A stretch of DNA of 60,663 nucleotides from Aequorivita sp. (GTDB taxonomy: Bacteria; Bacteroidota; Bacteroidia; Flavobacteriales; Flavobacteriaceae): NCBI GenBank assembly GCA_030690315.1, contig JAUYGY010000027.1, positions 1-60,663 of the forward strand, written 5' to 3'. Shown piece after piece: positions 16,599-26,447 of this stretch. The position numbers were made by a program, and so were the translations under genes. Each line of letters opens with the position of its first letter. Positions within the stretch are counted from its first letter, which is position 1. A model generated the notes under the pieces. That model did not search any database. It was not told the DNA's origin and saw only the letters and a program-made list of their open reading frames with translations.

Positions 16599-18032
16599 TT
16601 AATTTTTCAACCAATTCCCAGAAAATTCGCAATTCTGGTAATCTTGATTGATGCTAATATAGGTATCTTTTATTTTCTCGTTCTGCCATTTGTTGATTAC
16701 CTTAATGTGCTTTTCACGTAAAGCCAACTGCTTGATACGTTCATAGTCTTTTGCATAATCGGCTTTGTGTTCAGAATATTTTTTGGTAACGGTCAAAATT
16801 TTAAGACTGTTTTTTCCGGTACGGTCCCTATCGGTATATACTTTTGAAACTTCGCCTTCTTCCAAGTTATAAACCTGTGCACTTAAGGCTGGGTCCATTT
16901 TTGTAAGGTCAAATTTTGTATCAAAATTTACAGGGTTTATTAATTGCCCTCCATTATTGCGTGTTTCTTTATCTTCAGAAAATTGACGGGCAGCCTCAGC
17001 AAATGTTATTTCGCCAGCATCTATTTTAGCTTTTAAATCATCTATCTCCTTTTGTGCGGCATCAATAGATTGTTGTGAAACTTCCGGAAAAATAAGAATA
17101 TGTCTTACATCAACTTCCTGTCCGCGTATTTTTTCAACATATAAAATATGATATCCAAACTCAGTTTCAAACGGTTCGCTTATTTCTCCCTCCAAAAGGG
17201 AAAATGCTTGATCCTTAAATTCCTTTGCCCAAGGCGAATCTCTTTTCACACCTGTATAAAGTCCTCCTTTTGAAGAAGAGCCGGGATCTTTGGAATATAA
17301 TACTGCCTTTGTGGAAAAGCTGGTGCCGTTATCAATTATATCTGCACGAATACTATTCAATTGTGCGATCACTTCATCCTTTGCTTGTTGAGTAATTTCA
17401 GGATCTATCACTATTTGTGCTACTTCAATTTCAGCACCGAAAACGGGGCGTTCTTCTTCGGGAATGGAATAGAAAAATGTGCGAACCTCCTCTGGAGTAA
17501 TTTCTACTTTTTCTATAACTTTTTGCTGCATTAAACCTGCGAGTTTTATGCTTTTGTTGGCTTCAAAAAGTTCTTTTTTAAGTTCGGCAATATTATCCTT
17601 TCTATAATAGGCAGCCACTTTTTCTTCGCTGCCCAATTCACTGATCATATATTGTAATTGCTGATCTATCATGCCATTAATTTCAGAATCTGCAACTACA
17701 AGACTGTCCTGTTTGGCTTGGTGCGCATACAGTTTATCCTCCATCAATTTGCCCATCAATTGGCAACGGGTTATATCTTCAATAGACATTCCCTGCGATT
17801 GCATTTCTACATAAGCTTTATCGATATCGCTATCCAGAATTACGTATTCGCCCACTACGGCGCTAACGCCCTCTGCTTTATACCTTTTAAATGGCACTGT
17901 ATCTCGCTGTACAATTTGTTGCACCACAAGCGAATCGTTACTTTTCACTACTCCCGTACTGTCAGGTTCCAAAACAACTTGCGCTTGCAAAATGGTGGTA
18001 GAAAATAAAAATATCAATAAAAAATTATTCAT
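16599..18032 (-). CDS. SurA-like periplasmic peptidylprolyl isomerase
   Basis: The start is the ATG at 18032 (MNNFLLIFLFSTTILQAQV, a clear signal peptide), giving 477 aa; an upstream in-frame Met would add an unlikely 12-residue leader. A SurA N-terminal chaperone region is followed by two parvulin domains, the first around VAQIVIDPE and GGLYTGVKRDSPW, the second around VDVRHILIFPEVS and NGGQLINPVNFD. Such proteins escort outer-membrane proteins. The ATG overlaps the stop of the lipoprotein gene by 8 nt, and the moxR gene follows by 13 bp. Confidence 0.88.
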   Translation of the reverse strand: MNNFLLIFLFSTTILQAQVVLEPDSTGVVKSNDSLVVQQIVQRDTVPFKRYKAEGVSAVVGEYVILDSDIDKAYVEMQSQGMSIEDITRCQLMGKLMEDKLYAHQAKQDSLVVADSEINGMIDQQLQYMISELGSEEKVAAYYRKDNIAELKKELFEANKSIKLAGLMQQKVIEKVEITPEEVRTFFYSIPEEERPVFGAEIEVAQIVIDPEITQQAKDEVIAQLNSIRADIIDNGTSFSTKAVLYSKDPGSSSKGGLYTGVKRDSPWAKEFKDQAFSLLEGEISEPFETEFGYHILYVEKIRGQEVDVRHILIFPEVSQQSIDAAQKEIDDLKAKIDAGEITFAEAARQFSEDKETRNNGGQLINPVNFDTKFDLTKMDPALSAQVYNLEEGEVSKVYTDRDRTGKNSLKILTVTKKYSEHKADYAKDYERIKQLALREKHIKVINKWQNEKIKDTYISINQDYQNCEFSGNWLKN

Positions 18033-18882
18033 TTTTATAGATTTCAAAATTATTTGTTTCAATAGCATCTTTTGTAATATCTGTTTCTAATTTTTTTATA
18101 AGTTCCAGCTTCCTTTTGTTCAAAATAATCTGTTTCAAAGTAGGCCTTACATAGGAAAGAGGCGCTGTATCATTGGGATTGAGCACATTTTCAATTTTGA
18201 CCAAATATACTCCTAATGAATCTTGCAACTGCGAAAAATTAGATTTTTTTAACACTTGCTCGCTATTCGCTCTTATTACTGGTAACACGTGAAGCAAAAC
18301 TTCTTTTTTAACCCAAACCGTATCGTTAAAATTTGAAGACACAAACTGATAATCCTGGCTGTTGAGCGAGATTTTGTCCTTAGTGTTGTAACGATTCAAT
18401 TTTTCCTTTACTGCAGGTAGGCCTTCATAGTTTAAAGGAAGTTGAACATAGCGCAATTTAATGAGAAGATCCTTTAATTTAAAATTTTCCTTATTGGTTT
18501 CATAGTATTCATGGTACTCTTGTTCCGTAATGATGCTATCCAATTGTTTGCTAACAATTACATTTTTGTAGGCTTCGGTCAAAAGATCATTTTGATATTC
18601 TTTAACCAGTTTATCATATTGGTTAAGTTTATCTGGGGTAAGATTAATTTTTGCTTGGTCAATAAGCAATTGCTGGGTTGCCCAACGGGTAATGTAGTTG
18701 TTTACTATTAGGGTGCTATCTTCTGCAGAAGTGTTTTCGGAAATCAATTTTGCTATGTCTTCTTTATATAAATAAGTGTTGTTAACACGCGCAACAGGCT
18801 CTTTGATGGTTTCCTGTTTAAAATAATTGCAGGAGCCAAAAAAGAAGGGAAACAATACTATATAAAGAATATTCCGAATCAC
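18025..18882 (-). CDS. SurA-N-like lipoprotein without a parvulin domain
   Basis: The 285 aa product is a probable lipoprotein (LFPFFFGSC lipobox, Cys17). The helical body (ARVNNTYLYKEDIAKLISEN, then RWATQQLLIDQA) looks like the chaperone core of the SurA/PpiD family, but the parvulin signature (HILI and the GG-F-GY loops) is missing. It lies between two genuine parvulins, overlapping the first by 4 nt and the next by 8 nt. It is best read as an outer-membrane-anchored or inner-leaflet chaperone partner of these isomerases. Confidence 0.75.
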   Translation of the reverse strand: MIRNILYIVLFPFFFGSCNYFKQETIKEPVARVNNTYLYKEDIAKLISENTSAEDSTLIVNNYITRWATQQLLIDQAKINLTPDKLNQYDKLVKEYQNDLLTEAYKNVIVSKQLDSIITEQEYHEYYETNKENFKLKDLLIKLRYVQLPLNYEGLPAVKEKLNRYNTKDKISLNSQDYQFVSSNFNDTVWVKKEVLLHVLPVIRANSEQVLKKSNFSQLQDSLGVYLVKIENVLNPNDTAPLSYVRPTLKQIILNKRKLELIKKLETDITKDAIETNNFEIYKNE

Positions 18883-20834
18883 TTAAGTTCTTTTTTTAAT
18901 CGCTTCAAAGTTTTTTTATCAACCTCTACTTTATATTTTGAACGCAATTCCTGCATCCATTTTGTTTCAATATCGTTTTGATAATTGCTTAGCACTTTTC
19001 CTTTCACATCGTCCAAAGATTTTTCACTGGGGGCCAATATTGTTTTTATATTAACCACTACAAATGAATCGCTATTTGGGTACACTTTTGAAACGCCTTC
19101 CTTAATTTCCAAACCTTTGGGAAGTTCGTGTTGTTCTATTTCAAAAATACCGGGAGTAACCAATACATTTACTTTGTTTTCAGTGTTGAGTGCTGCCTTA
19201 ATTTCTTCTGTAGTTTTCCCTTCTGAAAGCATTTTCTGAATTTGCTGTGCAAGCATTTCTGAAGTAGCCGAATAAATATCAGCATCTACACGCTGCTTCC
19301 ATTGGTAGTTTTGCTTGGTTTTATTGTAATATTCTTGAACCCCAACAGTATCATTTTTTGCTTTCTGCCAAATATTTTTGTTCATCACATCAAAAATCAA
19401 AAGGCCATCGCGGTACTCTGCAAGTATTGCTGCATAATCCTCGTTTTCCACCTCAAGATTTTCCCTAAAATAATCTTTTAAATTTTCAGTTTCAAATTCA
19501 TTATAAAGATCAAGCAAAAGGGCTTCTTTTTGTCTGTAAGGTCTTGTTGTTTTTTGACGGCCTGCAATAAATTTCGCGAAATCAGTAGAACCCAATTTCT
19601 TACCTCCAATGGTAAAAAGAGTTTTTTCGTTCTCGCTCGGTATTGGGCTCATTACCCACTTTCTTTTCAAAACGTCATCAGTAACATAAGTGTCAAAATA
19701 AGGCAAAAAGCTCTCCCCTGTTTTAAAGCCGTATTTTTCCTTTATTTTATTATTGATGGCATTGCTAACTATCTTGGAACGGTCACCTTCGGTAACTTTC
19801 TTTTCCAGTGTTTCTTTTTGTTGTTCAAAAGTTTCAACTGGTAATTTTTCATCCAAACGAATAATGTGCCAGCCAAAATCAGTTTTAACGGGCTTGCTAA
19901 TATCGCCACTGTTTTTAAGATCGTAGGCCGCATTTTCAAACTCGCTAGCGCGAAGATCACCTTTGGTAAATGGGCTAAGCTTTCCACCTTTTACTGCAGA
20001 ATTTTTATCATCGGAAAACTGCTGTGCAAGACTTTCAAATGACTCCCCTTGTTTCACCATCGTGTAAATCTCATTGATTCGCTCTTCTGGGTTGAAAGTA
20101 CGCGCTCCCTTTTTATCTGAAATCATTATATGTGCAACCCCAATTTTTGGCAATTTTGCTCTACGGTCATTCACTTTCAAAATATGATACCCAAAACTGG
20201 TGCGGATAATTTTTGAAATTTCGCCAACCTTTGTATTGTATGCTGCATTTTCAAAAGGATAAACCATATTGAATACTGAAAAATAACCCAAATTACCGCC
20301 GCTTTCCTTTGCGCCAGGCTCTTCTGAATATATTTTTGCCAACTGCGTAAAGTCTTCCCCTTTAACGGCACGCTCACGGATAGCGTTTAGTTTATTATAT
20401 GCCACCAAAGTATCCCGTGGCACCGATTCATAATCTACTTTAATCAAAATATGCGAGGCATTCACTTCTTCCTTTCCACGTTCGTATGCTTCTTTGGCAA
20501 GCTCATCTGTAATTTTATCTTCAAAAAGATAATTTCTTGAAAGCTGGTCCCTATATTTTGAGAATTCACTTTTGTAAAGACTTTCCTCATCCAAATCTTG
20601 TGCTTGGGCTTCGGCTATTTTCAATTTATAATCAATAAAAAGTTGCAGGTAGCCATCAATATCTTTTTGTGATTCGTCCTGAACCAAATCAAGGTTCTTT
20701 AAATACACCCGCTTAAACTCGCTGGCATAAACTGGTTTACCCTCAATGGTCATTAATACTTCTTTTTTGTTTTGTGAAAAAACGGTGGTGGCGCACAAAA
20801 GGGCCAAAATGAATACGGAAAGAAAATTTTTCAT
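18879..20834 (-). CDS. Peptidylprolyl isomerase with two parvulin domains (PpiC/SurA type)
   Basis: The 651 aa product has a signal peptide (MKNFLSVFILALLCATTVFS). A SurA-like helical region (about 25-115) precedes parvulin domain 1 (VNASHILIKVDYE to GYHILKVNDRR) and domain 2 (GVAHIMISDKKG to GWHIIRLDEKL). A C-terminal part of about 300 aa is helical with no family I can name. It should fold periplasmic and outer-membrane proteins. It is the first gene of a tightly overlapped operon: parvulin, lipoprotein, parvulin, moxR. It is longer than E. coli SurA (about 430 aa). Confidence 0.88.
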   Translation of the reverse strand: MKNFLSVFILALLCATTVFSQNKKEVLMTIEGKPVYASEFKRVYLKNLDLVQDESQKDIDGYLQLFIDYKLKIAEAQAQDLDEESLYKSEFSKYRDQLSRNYLFEDKITDELAKEAYERGKEEVNASHILIKVDYESVPRDTLVAYNKLNAIRERAVKGEDFTQLAKIYSEEPGAKESGGNLGYFSVFNMVYPFENAAYNTKVGEISKIIRTSFGYHILKVNDRRAKLPKIGVAHIMISDKKGARTFNPEERINEIYTMVKQGESFESLAQQFSDDKNSAVKGGKLSPFTKGDLRASEFENAAYDLKNSGDISKPVKTDFGWHIIRLDEKLPVETFEQQKETLEKKVTEGDRSKIVSNAINNKIKEKYGFKTGESFLPYFDTYVTDDVLKRKWVMSPIPSENEKTLFTIGGKKLGSTDFAKFIAGRQKTTRPYRQKEALLLDLYNEFETENLKDYFRENLEVENEDYAAILAEYRDGLLIFDVMNKNIWQKAKNDTVGVQEYYNKTKQNYQWKQRVDADIYSATSEMLAQQIQKMLSEGKTTEEIKAALNTENKVNVLVTPGIFEIEQHELPKGLEIKEGVSKVYPNSDSFVVVNIKTILAPSEKSLDDVKGKVLSNYQNDIETKWMQELRSKYKVEVDKKTLKRLKKELK

Positions 20835-20900
20835 TTTTTTTTAAATATTTATTTTTATTGGAGCGATACGCCTGTTTTTGAACTTTGGCAAGCAAAGGTG

Positions 20901-20908
20901 CAAAAATA
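20901..20908 (-). promoter_or_regulatory. Putative -7 box of the parvulin-moxR operon
   Basis: The minus strand reads TATTTTTG, an exact TAnnTTTG match about 67 bp before the ATG of the first parvulin gene. A -33 box is not obvious. Confidence 0.4.
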
Positions 20909-21076
20909 ACAAAAAGGGATGGTACCACACATCAGAAAAGCTAACGAATTTAATATAAATATAGTGTTTTCGGCTTTTTAAATTATTCTCAAAAACCCGT
21001 ACCTTGCACAATGTCTAAATTAGAAGTGAATTGTTCTTTTATAGGATAAACATAATTTCTTTACAAACAAATGTAA

Positions 21077-21316
21077 ATGACTGAACGCGTAAAACTTATC
21101 TGGGATTTTCACGGTCCAAATGCACAACACATTGCTATTCACCACGCAAAACACCTTGGTGAATTTGCTGAGTCCGAAAAATTGCAACACTCCTTTACTG
21201 GGAATGAGGAAATAACCCCAATGCACCATATTGCTTTTTTGGTTGTGGAAAAACACTTGATGAATAGTTTACGGGAAAGGCTTAAACCCACCCGAGGTCA
21301 AATTTTTGATGAATAA
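21077..21316 (+). CDS. Conserved small His-rich protein of unknown function (79 aa)
   Basis: The 79 aa product (MTERVKLIWDFHGPNAQHIA) contains seven or more histidines, several paired (IAIHHAKHLGEF, TPMHHIAF). I recognise it only as the kind of short conserved protein seen in Flavobacteriaceae; the function is unknown and metal binding is possible. Its TAA overlaps the ATG of the DinB gene by one base, so the two are translated together. A frame on the opposite strand is its shadow. Confidence 0.7.
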   Translation: MTERVKLIWDFHGPNAQHIAIHHAKHLGEFAESEKLQHSFTGNEEITPMHHIAFLVVEKHLMNSLRERLKPTRGQIFDE

Positions 21317-21759
21317 TGAAAGACTTCTTCCTTGATAAGTTTGAATACACACACCATTGCAATCAATTGTTGATTGACGTGCTTTTCAAAAATCCTGAAA
21401 CTTATAGAGACAGAATTAGCTTGTTGGCGAGCCACAGCCTGAATGCCCATCATGTTTGGAATCATAGATTGTTTGGAATAGCCGCGACCTTTTCCGTTTG
21501 GCAAATTTTAGAAATTGGTGTTTTGCCCACCATAAACAACGAAAATTTTGAACACACCAAATTGTTTCTTCAAAAAAAGAATTTAGCAGAACCTGTAAAT
21601 TACACAAACAGCAAAGGTGAAAGTTTCACAAATACAGCCGGAGATATATTATTCCATTTAATCAATCACAGCACCTATCACCGCGGCCAACTAGTGAGCC
21701 AACTGAAAGTTGAAGGAGTAGAACCTATCGTGACCGACTATATTTTTTACAAACGCTAA
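21316..21759 (+). CDS. DinB-family protein
   Basis: The 147 aa four-helix-bundle protein is of the DinB/DfsB type, with metal-binding histidines in the pattern HHVWNHRLFG (helix 2) and HSTYHRGQL (helix 4). DinB-superfamily proteins are metal-dependent thiol transferases or enzymes of unknown substrate. It is coupled to the small His-rich gene upstream by a TAATG overlap, which suggests a shared role. Confidence 0.85.
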   Translation: MKDFFLDKFEYTHHCNQLLIDVLFKNPETYRDRISLLASHSLNAHHVWNHRLFGIAATFSVWQILEIGVLPTINNENFEHTKLFLQKKNLAEPVNYTNSKGESFTNTAGDILFHLINHSTYHRGQLVSQLKVEGVEPIVTDYIFYKR

Positions 21760-21827
21760 AGGCCACTTCGGATTATTTGCAATATTTATAGTAATATTGC
21801 GCTCTATATATCTTAAAAACAAACACT

Positions 21828-22343
21828 ATGAAATTTTTAAAAATCGCCGTATTTTTTATATCAATCACTGCTTTCGCACAAGGTAAAGTAGGAGCTGTTG
21901 ATGTGGAATACATCCTGTCTAAAATGCCAGAAATGACTACGGTTCAAACACAATTGGAAACCTATGGGAAACAGTTGGACACAGACCTCAACAAAAAAAT
22001 AGACGAATACAAAAAGCTTGCTGAAGAGTACAAAAAAGGTGAAGCCACCTTTACCGGCGAACAGAAAAAAGAAAAGCAAACAGCGCTATTAACCTTAGAT
22101 GCCGACATTCAAAAATTTCAGGAGAATGGCAGCAAGCTCATGGGCATTAAACAAACGGAATATCTTCAGCCACTATACAAGAAAATAGGTGAAGCTTTGG
22201 ACAAAGTGGCAAAAGCACAAAACTATACCCAAGTAATGCAGACTAACACAGATCTGGTTTATTTGGATCCAAATTATGATCTAACTGTTCCTATTTTAAC
22301 TGAACTTGGAATTACAATTACAGCGGAAGAAGGAGGGGAATAA
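21828..22343 (+). CDS. OmpH/Skp-family periplasmic chaperone
   Basis: The 171 aa protein has a signal peptide (MKFLKIAVFFISITAFAQ), then GKVGAVDVEYILSKMPEM, a long coiled coil (residues about 45-115), and the C-terminal strand returning to the core. This is the jellyfish-like OmpH/Skp fold, which holds unfolded outer-membrane proteins. It sits alone, followed by a hairpin terminator that it shares with guaB. Confidence 0.88.
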   Translation: MKFLKIAVFFISITAFAQGKVGAVDVEYILSKMPEMTTVQTQLETYGKQLDTDLNKKIDEYKKLAEEYKKGEATFTGEQKKEKQTALLTLDADIQKFQENGSKLMGIKQTEYLQPLYKKIGEALDKVAKAQNYTQVMQTNTDLVYLDPNYDLTVPILTELGITITAEEGGE

Positions 22344-22393
22344 TTCAATTTTTTGAAGCATTGTTTCTCTCGTATAAATTAAAGAATTCAAAT

Positions 22394-22423
22394 AAAAAGC
22401 GCTGGAAAATTCTAGCGCTTTTT
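22394..22423. terminator. Bidirectional terminator between ompH-like gene and guaB
   Basis: The hairpin AAAAAGCGCT / AGCGCTTTTT has a 10-nt loop, with A-run and T-run on the two sides. It can serve the plus-strand ompH-like gene and the minus-strand guaB. Confidence 0.85.
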
Positions 22424-22440
22424 AGTTTATATTTTAAATA

Positions 22441-23913
22441 TTACCTACTATAATTCGGTGCTTCTTTAGTAATTGTTACATCGTGCGGATGACTTTCGGT
22501 AATTCCGGAAAAAGTAATTTTCACAAACTTGCCAGTTTCTTTCAAAGTTTCAATATCCTTTGCTCCACAATAGCCCATTCCGGCTCTTAAGCCCCCAATA
22601 AACTGCGTCATACTTTCAACCAAATCGCCTTTGTAGGGCACCCGGCCCACAATTCCTTCGGGAACCAGTTTTTTGATATCATCTTCAACATCCTGAAAAT
22701 ATCGGTCTTTAGAACCTTGTCTCATCGCTTCCACAGAGCCCATTCCGCGATAGGACTTAAATTTTCTTCCTTCGTAAATAATGGTTTCTCCCGGAGATTC
22801 CTTCGTTCCTGCCAACAATGAACCAAGCATTACACAGTCGGCTCCTGCCGCAATCGCCTTCGGTATATCGCCCGTATATCGAATTCCCCCATCTGCAATC
22901 ACCGGAACGCCACTTCCTTTAATGGCAGCGGCAACTTCCAGCACCGCCGAAAATTGTGGAAACCCAACTCCTGCAACCACTCGCGTAGTACAAATGGAAC
23001 CAGGGCCAATGCCCACTTTCACAGCATCTGCTCCTGCTGCAACCAAATATTTAGCAGCTTCAGCAGTTGCTATATTTCCCACTATTACATCCAAATCTGG
23101 AAATCTTTCTTTTACTTTTTTCAAAACCTCAACCACACCTTTCGTATGTCCGTGGGCAGTGTCAATAATTACGGCATCAATCTGAGCATTAACCAAAGCT
23201 TCGGCTCTTTCCACTGCATCGGGAGTTACGCCAAGTGCAGCGGCAACGCGAAGCCGTCCGTATTGGTCTTTATTGGCAATGGGTTTTTGGGTAAGTTTTG
23301 TAATATCCCTAAACGTAATAAGTCCCAAAAGTTTTCCTTCGTCACTTACCACCGGTAGTTTTTCAATTTTGTTTTTTTGAAGAATTATCTCAGCTTCCTT
23401 TAAAGAAGTGCCCTGCGCAACGGTAACCAGATTTTCTGAAGTCATTACTTCATGCAGAGGACGTTTCAAATCCTTTTCAAAACGAAGATCGCGGTTGGTA
23501 ACAATCCCGATCAGTTTTCCCGCATCGTCAATAATCGGTATTCCGCCAATACTGTATTCGCGCATTGTTTTTTGGGCGTCGCCCACGGTGTTTGACTTTT
23601 TCAATGTTACCGGATCGATAATCATTCCGCTTTCGGCGCGTTTCACTTTGCGAACTTCGGCGGCCTGATCTTCAATGCTCATATTTTTATGAAGTACGCC
23701 AATGCCGCCTTCACGTGCAATGGCAATGGCCATAGCGCTTTCGGTTACGGTATCCATTGCTGCGGAAACAATGGGCACATTAAGTGTAATATTCCGTGAA
23801 AATTTGGTGGCGATGGAGACGTCGCGGGGTAAAACTTCTGAATAGGCGGGTACTAAAAGTACATCGTCATAAGTAAGGCCTTCCCCAAGAATTTTGTTGT
23901 CGTGTGCAGTCAT
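22441..23913 (-). CDS. guaB: Inosine-5'-monophosphate dehydrogenase
   Basis: The 490 aa enzyme oxidises IMP to XMP with NAD, the committed step to GMP. The catalytic loop is GPGSICTTR with Cys308, the phosphate loop is [10 protein letters not shown], and the flap contains [12 protein letters not shown]. Two CBS regulatory domains are inserted at about residues 95-205. It is monocistronic, with a promoter box upstream and a shared hairpin downstream. Confidence 0.97.
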   Translation of the reverse strand: MTAHDNKILGEGLTYDDVLLVPAYSEVLPRDVSIATKFSRNITLNVPIVSAAMDTVTESAMAIAIAREGGIGVLHKNMSIEDQAAEVRKVKRAESGMIIDPVTLKKSNTVGDAQKTMREYSIGGIPIIDDAGKLIGIVTNRDLRFEKDLKRPLHEVMTSENLVTVAQGTSLKEAEIILQKNKIEKLPVVSDEGKLLGLITFRDITKLTQKPIANKDQYGRLRVAAALGVTPDAVERAEALVNAQIDAVIIDTAHGHTKGVVEVLKKVKERFPDLDVIVGNIATAEAAKYLVAAGADAVKVGIGPGSICTTRVVAGVGFPQFSAVLEVAAAIKGSGVPVIADGGIRYTGDIPKAIAAGADCVMLGSLLAGTKESPGETIIYEGRKFKSYRGMGSVEAMRQGSKDRYFQDVEDDIKKLVPEGIVGRVPYKGDLVESMTQFIGGLRAGMGYCGAKDIETLKETGKFVKITFSGITESHPHDVTITKEAPNYSR

Positions 23914-23967
23914 TGCAATTAAATTAACTTCCGAAGGTTGCGAAAGTGGTTATGGATTAATTGCGTG

Positions 23968-23999
23968 CAAATGTACGGTATTTAATTCAGAAAAATAAA
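23968..23999 (-). promoter_or_regulatory. guaB promoter candidate
   Basis: The minus strand has TACATTTG (23968-23975, exact TAnnTTTG) and TTTA (23996-23999) as a near-match -33 box, separated by 20 nt. The leader before the guaB ATG would be about 50 nt. Confidence 0.55.
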
Positions 24000-24044
24000 T
24001 TCTAAATTCAAACAGTGAATGCAATCATTGAAAAGATGAAAATA

Positions 24045-24539
24045 TTATTTCTTTTTTGATGCCAGCAATTGCATTATTACCGCTCCTGCCGCTAGTACAT
24101 AAACCACGGTCATCAATGTGCCTGAAATTATGACTATCCATTTCATCCAGAGCACGCCTTTCCACATAAAATAAATTCCGCCGAAGGTTAAAAGGATAGA
24201 CACAAAAGGTTCAATCATTAGGAAAGCTTTCAATTTTGAAGGAAGTGAAGTGATAGCCACCAAGCCGCCCAGCAAAAAGAAAATAAACGAAATGGAAAGA
24301 ATATGGGTATGCAATATGGTAAGCATTTCCCGTTCCCCTTTTTTAAATTTCATTACTGCGGCATCCTCAACTTCCTCATTACCAAGATAATTTTCTTCCA
24401 AGCCGTTAAGCGAAACTGAATCTGTTTGACGAACAAAAGTAAGTCCCGTAAAATACCCCACGCTCAAAACAATGACAAAAGCTGCAATAAATTTTTTCGC
24501 GTAACCCGGAAGGTTGTGGATAAGGCCTTGAAGTTGCAT
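24045..24539 (-). CDS. Four-helix membrane protein, partner of FMN-binding protein
   Basis: The 164 aa protein has four likely membrane helices (about residues 17-35, 74-97, 105-127, 131-158) and a 40-residue acidic loop between the first two. The second helix starts LTILHTHILSISFIFF; its two histidines are candidates for haem or quinone contact. I do not recognise the family. Its ATG follows directly after the stop of the FMN-binding gene (TAAATG), so the pair is translationally coupled. The likely role is to anchor the FMN-binding protein or pass electrons to it. Confidence 0.7.
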   Translation of the reverse strand: MQLQGLIHNLPGYAKKFIAAFVIVLSVGYFTGLTFVRQTDSVSLNGLEENYLGNEEVEDAAVMKFKKGEREMLTILHTHILSISFIFFLLGGLVAITSLPSKLKAFLMIEPFVSILLTFGGIYFMWKGVLWMKWIVIISGTLMTVVYVLAAGAVIMQLLASKKK

Positions 24540-25070
24540 TTATAGAATGTTTGATTTTTTTAGGATTGCGATACTTTTCAACAAGGTGTTCATTTCTGTG
24601 GTCATAGACCTTACCGAGATAGTAGCTCCGCTAATTGGGATGATATTCTGGTTGTAAACTAACTCTTTGGAAAGAAACGATTTGCCTTCGAACTGTTGCA
24701 ACCATCGTTTACTTCCTATTTCGCCACCATATTCTTCACGGTAAACCAGTACCTTGCTTTTGGTAATGACGAAGTCCTTGTTAAACAAAACTAAATAATC
24801 AAAAGTAGCGGTCTTGCTAGGTGCATTCCCTATATATCCAAACCCTAGAAGTTTACCGCCCGAATTGATCTTAAAGAGGTTTTCATCCCCAAATTCAGTA
24901 AGGGTCTGAGCATTCAAATCTTTTGGAACCGAAATAATTTCCTTTGAGAAATTTTCGGTTCCGTAAAATTTCACCATCTCTTTGTGAGCCTTTTTGGCAA
25001 CCTTATCTGGAACGGTAAAAGCTACCAAGATTAGTGATGCAATTAAAACGATGAACAATTTTGTTTTCAT
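24540..25070 (-). CDS. FMN-binding domain protein (flavinylated, extracytoplasmic)
   Basis: The 176 aa protein has an N-terminal signal or anchor (KLFIVLIASLILVAFTV) and an FMN_bind domain resembling RnfG/NqrC. It ends in the flavinylation motif S147-G-A-T150-I-S, where the Thr is joined to FMN by ApbE in known members. The strand GGKLLGFGYIGNAPSKTATF is also typical of the domain. It carries electrons outside the cytoplasmic membrane. The coupled four-helix protein downstream and the porin and haem protein genes nearby on the same strand suggest an envelope electron-transfer chain. No apbE is in the window. Confidence 0.85.
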   Translation of the reverse strand: MKTKLFIVLIASLILVAFTVPDKVAKKAHKEMVKFYGTENFSKEIISVPKDLNAQTLTEFGDENLFKINSGGKLLGFGYIGNAPSKTATFDYLVLFNKDFVITKSKVLVYREEYGGEIGSKRWLQQFEGKSFLSKELVYNQNIIPISGATISVRSMTTEMNTLLKSIAILKKSNIL

Positions 25071-25268
25071 TAGTATAAAATATTTTATAAAAGGGTATGC
25101 TTCAATTCTAGTTTATCCTGAGCGGAGCCAAATGGGCTGAACAGGAATGGAATGCGCAGATTATTCCAATTTTGTATTCTATTATAGTGAAAGGCATTTC
25201 ATAATACAAAGGTATTGATTTCAAAAATTATCTTGAACAATTCTTAAAATAGCGTTCCTAATGATTTA

Positions 25269-26447
25269 TTAGAACCAAACGCCAATCCCAAAATTCAGTT
25301 GGTTCAATACTTCAGCCCCTTCCAGGGCATTGTCTTTAAATTGATAATCGCCCTTTAATACCACTCCATTTGCAATGTGGTATGATAAACCTGCAGTTAT
25401 ATCTTGCCGGTTGTATGCATCGTTGCGAATCAAATCGCCTTCTGTGTTGGCGTGTGTGTCATACTGTTCATAACGGGCAAATGCAAAAAGTTTTTGTTTG
25501 GCGGTTAGTGGCAGTAAATTATAGGCTCCTTCCACATAATATCCCATCAGGGCACTACCCAAATCCTTTCCTGTAAGAGTGTTGTATTGATCTGTATCGG
25601 TAAGCGAGGCATAAACAAACTCGCCACGGGCAGTAAATTTACGGAATGCATAACGGACGTCGAACCCAACCATGGAAATTCCAATATTTGCACCATCCAA
25701 ATTTTCCACCTCATCATCAGCCTGAGTTTTTCCAAAATATCCGGATAGCCCTAAGCGAAGTCCAGGGATTCCATAATAATCAAGCTTTGTAGAAAAAGTG
25801 GGGCTATCAACCGTGGAAACTATTCCTTTTTGGCGGCCTCCACGTAATCCGTCCTTGCCCTTTAAAAATCCCTTTATACCTTCTGAGCCATCTGGGGCCG
25901 TGGACTTGAAACCATTAAAAACGTAGGCCTGATATCCCAGAGAAATTTCGGGAAAACGGCCAGTCACTCCAATTCCCAGCTCACGCCAAGTGGTTGGCAC
26001 TATGTCATGATCCACCGCAGGACGGGTGGTTCCATTAAAGGTAGTTGGCTCGTGGTATTCGTTTATTATTCCCATAGGAATTAACATCAATCCTCCTCGG
26101 AGGCTCACATTACTGCTAACCGAATAGTTAACAAAAGCCTGCTCAATATATATTTCTTCCACATGTTCAACTTCAATTTCAGTTACGAACTGTGTTTTTT
26201 CGTCAAATTTATAGCCTACAAGAAGGACCAATCTGTGCACGTCAAGGGTACCATTATCACCCTCTGGCTGCTTATAGACCATTTCGCCATAACCGCCAAG
26301 GGTCACCGCTTTCCCAAAATTACTGGAAAGAATACGTTGGGCTGAATTTTGTTGCTCTTGGGGGCTTGGGGGAATTGAATCAGAAACGTTTTGCGAAAAG
26401 CAAAGGGTACTGAAAAATAAAACGGATAAAGCGATATTTGCTTTCAT
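25269..26447 (-). CDS. Outer-membrane porin
   Basis: The 392 aa product has a signal peptide (IALSVLFFSTLCFSQN), then alternating aromatic beta-strands and a C-terminal strand ending in a terminal Phe (LNFGIGVWF), the outer-membrane assembly signal. Strands such as LGGYGEMVYKQ and SLRGGLMLIPMGIINEYHEP are typical of OprP/OprO-like or other outer-membrane porins of Bacteroidota. It lies between the haem-binding gene and the FMN-binding gene on the same strand, with gaps of 115 and 198 bp. Substrate is unknown. Confidence 0.85.
   Translation of the reverse strand: MKANIALSVLFFSTLCFSQNVSDSIPPSPQEQQNSAQRILSSNFGKAVTLGGYGEMVYKQPEGDNGTLDVHRLVLLVGYKFDEKTQFVTEIEVEHVEEIYIEQAFVNYSVSSNVSLRGGLMLIPMGIINEYHEPTTFNGTTRPAVDHDIVPTTWRELGIGVTGRFPEISLGYQAYVFNGFKSTAPDGSEGIKGFLKGKDGLRGGRQKGIVSTVDSPTFSTKLDYYGIPGLRLGLSGYFGKTQADDEVENLDGANIGISMVGFDVRYAFRKFTARGEFVYASLTDTDQYNTLTGKDLGSALMGYYVEGAYNLLPLTAKQKLFAFARYEQYDTHANTEGDLIRNDAYNRQDITAGLSYHIANGVVLKGDYQFKDNALEGAEVLNQLNFGIGVWF

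Noticed and set aside
21020..21256. 78-aa minus-strand frame opposite the small His-rich gene
   Set aside because: The plus-strand frame is coupled by TAATG to a DinB gene; the antisense frame has no such support.
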